This document shows positions 61,631-64,000 of a DNA stretch of 64,000 nt, one piece after another. The stretch spans positions 1,550,001 through 1,614,000 of the forward strand of contig OZ219862.1 of the NCBI GenBank assembly GCA_964291445.2, written 5' to 3'. The position numbers were made by a program, and so were the translations under genes. The number at the start of each line of letters is the position of its first letter. Positions within the stretch are counted from its first letter, which is position 1. The stretch comes from JAPOXR01 sp964291445. GTDB taxonomy: Bacteria; Pseudomonadota; Alphaproteobacteria; Rhodobacterales; Rhodobacteraceae. Under the pieces are notes generated by a model. The model searched no databases. It was not told the origin of the DNA and saw only the letters and a list, made by a program, of their open reading frames with translations.

Positions 61631-62875
61631 ATGCAAACCAGCACTCCACCCAAGGGACCAGGACCGCTTCAGCGCCAGGAAACCCGGCTGGCCTGGGGCA
61701 TGCTGTTTCCGACCGTCGCCAGTGTTGCCCTCGTCGTCATCCTGCCCTTGCTGGCAATATTCTGGATCAGCGTGAAACCGGTATCGCTGGGTGACCTGCG
61801 ACCTCCGGCCCCGATTGCCAAGGAACGGTTGCGCGGCAATATCGAACAGGCGGGTGACGTGGCAACGATCGAATACCGCCTGCGCAACTCCCATATCAGT
61901 CGGCAAATCACCGATGTGAGGCTGGTCGATTCCATTCCGGATCTCTTCCGTGTCGGCGAGCTTGATCCGCGATGCCGGATGAATGGCCGCCAGCTAACCT
62001 GCGAATTCGGCGACTGGGAGGGCGGGTATCGTGAAACACTCAAGATCCCGGTCACGGTTGATGCCGGAGTTCAGGACCCGATGCCGGATATCCGGCAGAG
62101 CGAGCCGGAGATGAGCGGGCGAGGCGACAACGTGCTGACCGGGTTCGACTTCACGCTCGACAATTTCCGCCATGTCTTTGACGCAAGGGATTTCCTGAGT
62201 GTCCTGTGGGCCACCGTGTTCTATACCGTGTTCGGAACGATCGGCGCGCTGGTCTTCGGCCTGTTTGCCGCGTTGCTGCTCAATAACAGCTTTCGCGGAC
62301 GGGGCATCCTGCGCGGCCTCTACCTGTTTCCCTACGTATCGCCGGTCATTGCCGCCGCCTTCACCTGGGTCACCCTGTTCGACCCGTTTTCCGGGTCGGC
62401 AAACGCCCTGTTGCAGCAGATGGGATTTGCCGCGGGGCCGATCAATTTCTTCGGCGAGAGGCCATTGGCGCTGATCATGGTCACCGTATTCGAGATCTGG
62501 CGCTATTTTCCGCTGTCCTTCCTGTTCATCCTTGCCCGGATGCAGGCGATTGACAGCGACATCTTCGAGGCCGCCAACATGGACGGGGCCTCACCCTTCC
62601 AGAAATTCAGGTATCTGATGCTGCCGCAGCTATTCGGCATTTTGGGGGTGCTGTTCCTGCTTCGCTTCATCTGGACCTTCAACAAGTTCGACGACATCTT
62701 CCTGCTGACCGGCGGCAATGCCGGAACCAGGACATTTACCGTCAATGTCTACGAACAGGCCTTTGCGGTGTCGAATATCGGGGCCGGGGCCGCGGTGGCG
62801 GTGATCGTCTTCTTCTGCCTCCTGGGCTTCAGCGTGCTCTATTTCCGGACCCTTCGGCACGAGGAAGGGCTATGA
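61631..62875 (+). CDS. sugar ABC permease with large periplasmic insert
   Basis: This 414-residue MalF-type permease has a first membrane helix at residues about 22-46, then an insert of about 120 residues before the remaining helices (from about 188). The insert contains ITDVRLVDSIPDLFRVGELD and LKIPVTVDAG, with cysteines at DPRCRMNGRQLTCEFGDW. This resembles a DUF11-type beta-sandwich. The permease core has LRGLYLFPYVSPVIAAAFTWV and the EAA loop EAANMDGASPFQKFRYLMLPQL. It overlaps the next permease by ATGA. The ATG follows GCCGAGGC. Confidence 0.9.
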   Translation: MQTSTPPKGPGPLQRQETRLAWGMLFPTVASVALVVILPLLAIFWISVKPVSLGDLRPPAPIAKERLRGNIEQAGDVATIEYRLRNSHISRQITDVRLVDSIPDLFRVGELDPRCRMNGRQLTCEFGDWEGGYRETLKIPVTVDAGVQDPMPDIRQSEPEMSGRGDNVLTGFDFTLDNFRHVFDARDFLSVLWATVFYTVFGTIGALVFGLFAALLLNNSFRGRGILRGLYLFPYVSPVIAAAFTWVTLFDPFSGSANALLQQMGFAAGPINFFGERPLALIMVTVFEIWRYFPLSFLFILARMQAIDSDIFEAANMDGASPFQKFRYLMLPQLFGILGVLFLLRFIWTFNKFDDIFLLTGGNAGTRTFTVNVYEQAFAVSNIGAGAAVAVIVFFCLLGFSVLYFRTLRHEEGL

Positions 62876-64000
62876 GCGTGCTCTACCGCGGATACCTCGC
62901 CGGGCCGGTTCTGGCCGCCCTCTGGGGCGTCACCATCGTGGTCGTGGCCACGGTCTTCCTGACGCTGGGAACGGGAATCGCCCTGCGCCCGTCTCCCCTG
63001 TTCTCCCTCGTGGCAGGCGGCGTCGTCGGGATTGCGATTCCACTGATCCGCCGCCCTGCCGCGGTGTCGGCCGTGGCGACCCTGCTGTTTGCGGCGATGA
63101 CACTTGCCGGGTTCGGTCCGTTGGTCGGCGGCGATGATGTCGGTGCCGTACCGGCCGTACTGGCGGCGGCGATCACCGGTGCCGCATTCTCGACTTCCCT
63201 GGTCCGGATTCTCGGCCAACTGCCATGGGGCATGATCGACCGGCACGAATTCGAGACCTGCGTAATCCGGTTCCTGACCGGATTCGGCTTCGTGGTGTTC
63301 ACGACCGTGGTGCTGATTCCCTTTTGCGTCATGGTGGCCACCAGCCTCAAATCACAGCAGGAATTGCTCCAGAACCCGCTCGACTACTCGATAGACCTGT
63401 CCAGGGGGCTCGACATCTTCAGAAGCTACCAGGAACTCTTTGCCGATTTCAGCTTCGGGAGTTATCTGTGGACATCCTTCCTGGTGTCGGTCATCACCGT
63501 GCTGATCACCCTGCTGTTCAGCGTGCCGGGGGCCTATGCGGTGGCACGGTTGCGCTTCACCGGGCAACGGCAGTTCTCCCAATCCATCCTGCTGATCTAC
63601 ATGGTGCCGATGATCGTGCTGGCGCTGCCGATCTACATGGCGTTCTCGATGGCGGGATTGCGAAACTCGGTATTCGGAATCATCCTGATCTACCCGGTCA
63701 CCACCATTCCGGTCGCCCTCTATATCCTGCAGGGCTATTTCCGGGGCATACCGGTGGAAATCGAGGAGGCAGGGCTGATGGACGGGCTTGGCCGGCTGTC
63801 GGTCATCCGCCGGATCACCCTGCCACTCAGCCTGCCGGCGCTGGTTTCGGTTTCGCTCTACGTCTTCATGATCGCCTGGAACGAATTCCTGCTGGCATTC
63901 ATGCTGCTTGACGATCCGTCGAAATTCACCCTGACCCGCGGTGTCGCCATGCTGAATTCCTCCGAAATCCCGCGCCAGCACTTGATGGCTGGCGCGGTCA
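62872..64000 (+). CDS. sugar ABC permease (MalG type), 3' end outside window
   Basis: This permease runs off the window after 376 codons. An N-terminal extension of about 130 residues with several hydrophobic segments (AALWGVTIVVVATVFLTLG and others) precedes the MalG core. The core starts near FLTGFGFVVFTTVVLIPFCVMVATSLKSQQELL. The EAA loop reads EEAGLMDGLGRLSVIRRITLPLSLPA. It completes the membrane part of the importer. No ATPase gene is seen yet, and one probably follows. Confidence 0.9.
   Translation, partial: MSVLYRGYLAGPVLAALWGVTIVVVATVFLTLGTGIALRPSPLFSLVAGGVVGIAIPLIRRPAAVSAVATLLFAAMTLAGFGPLVGGDDVGAVPAVLAAAITGAAFSTSLVRILGQLPWGMIDRHEFETCVIRFLTGFGFVVFTTVVLIPFCVMVATSLKSQQELLQNPLDYSIDLSRGLDIFRSYQELFADFSFGSYLWTSFLVSVITVLITLLFSVPGAYAVARLRFTGQRQFSQSILLIYMVPMIVLALPIYMAFSMAGLRNSVFGIILIYPVTTIPVALYILQGYFRGIPVEIEEAGLMDGLGRLSVIRRITLPLSLPALVSVSLYVFMIAWNEFLLAFMLLDDPSKFTLTRGVAMLNSSEIPRQHLMAGAV

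Overview
The window is a GC-rich, densely coded stretch of a chromosome that looks alphaproteobacterial, most likely from the Rhodospirillales or a nearby order. The evidence is gene order and family type: hom-glpX-recJ in a row, a MoxR/DUF58/DUF4159 cluster divergent from a DUF1285 gene, glcDEF, a bioMNY biotin importer, an AGCS alanine symporter, and an Hsp20 gene with a sigma-32 promoter and a ROSE-like leader. No rRNA, CRISPR array or replication origin was seen. There is one tRNA, tRNA-Glu(TTC).

Layout. 1-5.3 kb: the end of a ClC channel, glycerate 2-kinase, a long-chain-type acyl-CoA dehydrogenase and a MATE exporter. 5.4-7 kb: a decayed IlvD/Edd dehydratase and a vapBC toxin-antitoxin pair. 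7.1-12 kb: a DMT exporter, a secreted HNH nuclease, a polar amino-acid ABC permease with its divergent binding protein, a creatininase-family amidohydrolase and a small lipoprotein. 12.4-18.2 kb: hom, glpX, recJ, tRNA-Glu and a GCS2-type carboxylate-amine ligase. 18.3-21.4 kb: an operon of EF-hand protein, ECF sigma factor, probable anti-sigma and Spy-like periplasmic protein, followed by class I fructose-bisphosphate aldolase. 22-29.6 kb: a defence island with a higBA pair, an ISKra4 remnant, mcrC, a frameshifted mcrB and a Fic AMP-transferase. 29.8-37.7 kb: NUDIX hydrolase, P1 peptidase, succinate-semialdehyde dehydrogenase, hsp20 and glcDEF. 37.7-40.2 kb: transposon scar with an IS21 istA remnant, repeats, an AbiEi-type antitoxin and its truncated AbiEii partner. 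40.2-47.5 kb: AGCS symporter, bioMNY, a thiolase-like protein with an acyl-CoA ligase, a small membrane protein and a K+ channel. 47.7-55.2 kb: the MoxR/DUF58/DUF4159 cluster. 55.4-58.8 kb: polA, a CHCC zinc-finger protein and a HIT hydrolase. 59-64 kb: a LacI-regulated sugar ABC operon that runs off the window.

How parts fit together. GlcDEF makes glyoxylate, and glycerate kinase could return carbon from that route to glycolysis. The LacI protein reads from a promoter overlapped by a perfect 14-bp palindrome and is followed at once by the sugar-binding protein and two permeases, so it probably controls its own transport operon. McrB and McrC form one restriction complex, but McrB is interrupted at a run of five G.

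The least expected items are: (1) two tandem, overlapping 14-codon mini-ORFs encoding related peptides, in the spacer of the MoxR/DUF4159 cluster; (2) a thiolase-like protein lacking two catalytic residues, paired with an acyl-CoA ligase and convergent with bioMNY; (3) a sugar permease with a DUF11-like periplasmic insert; (4) a ROSE-like thermometer behind a sigma-32 promoter; and (5) an EF-hand/ECF-sigma operon.
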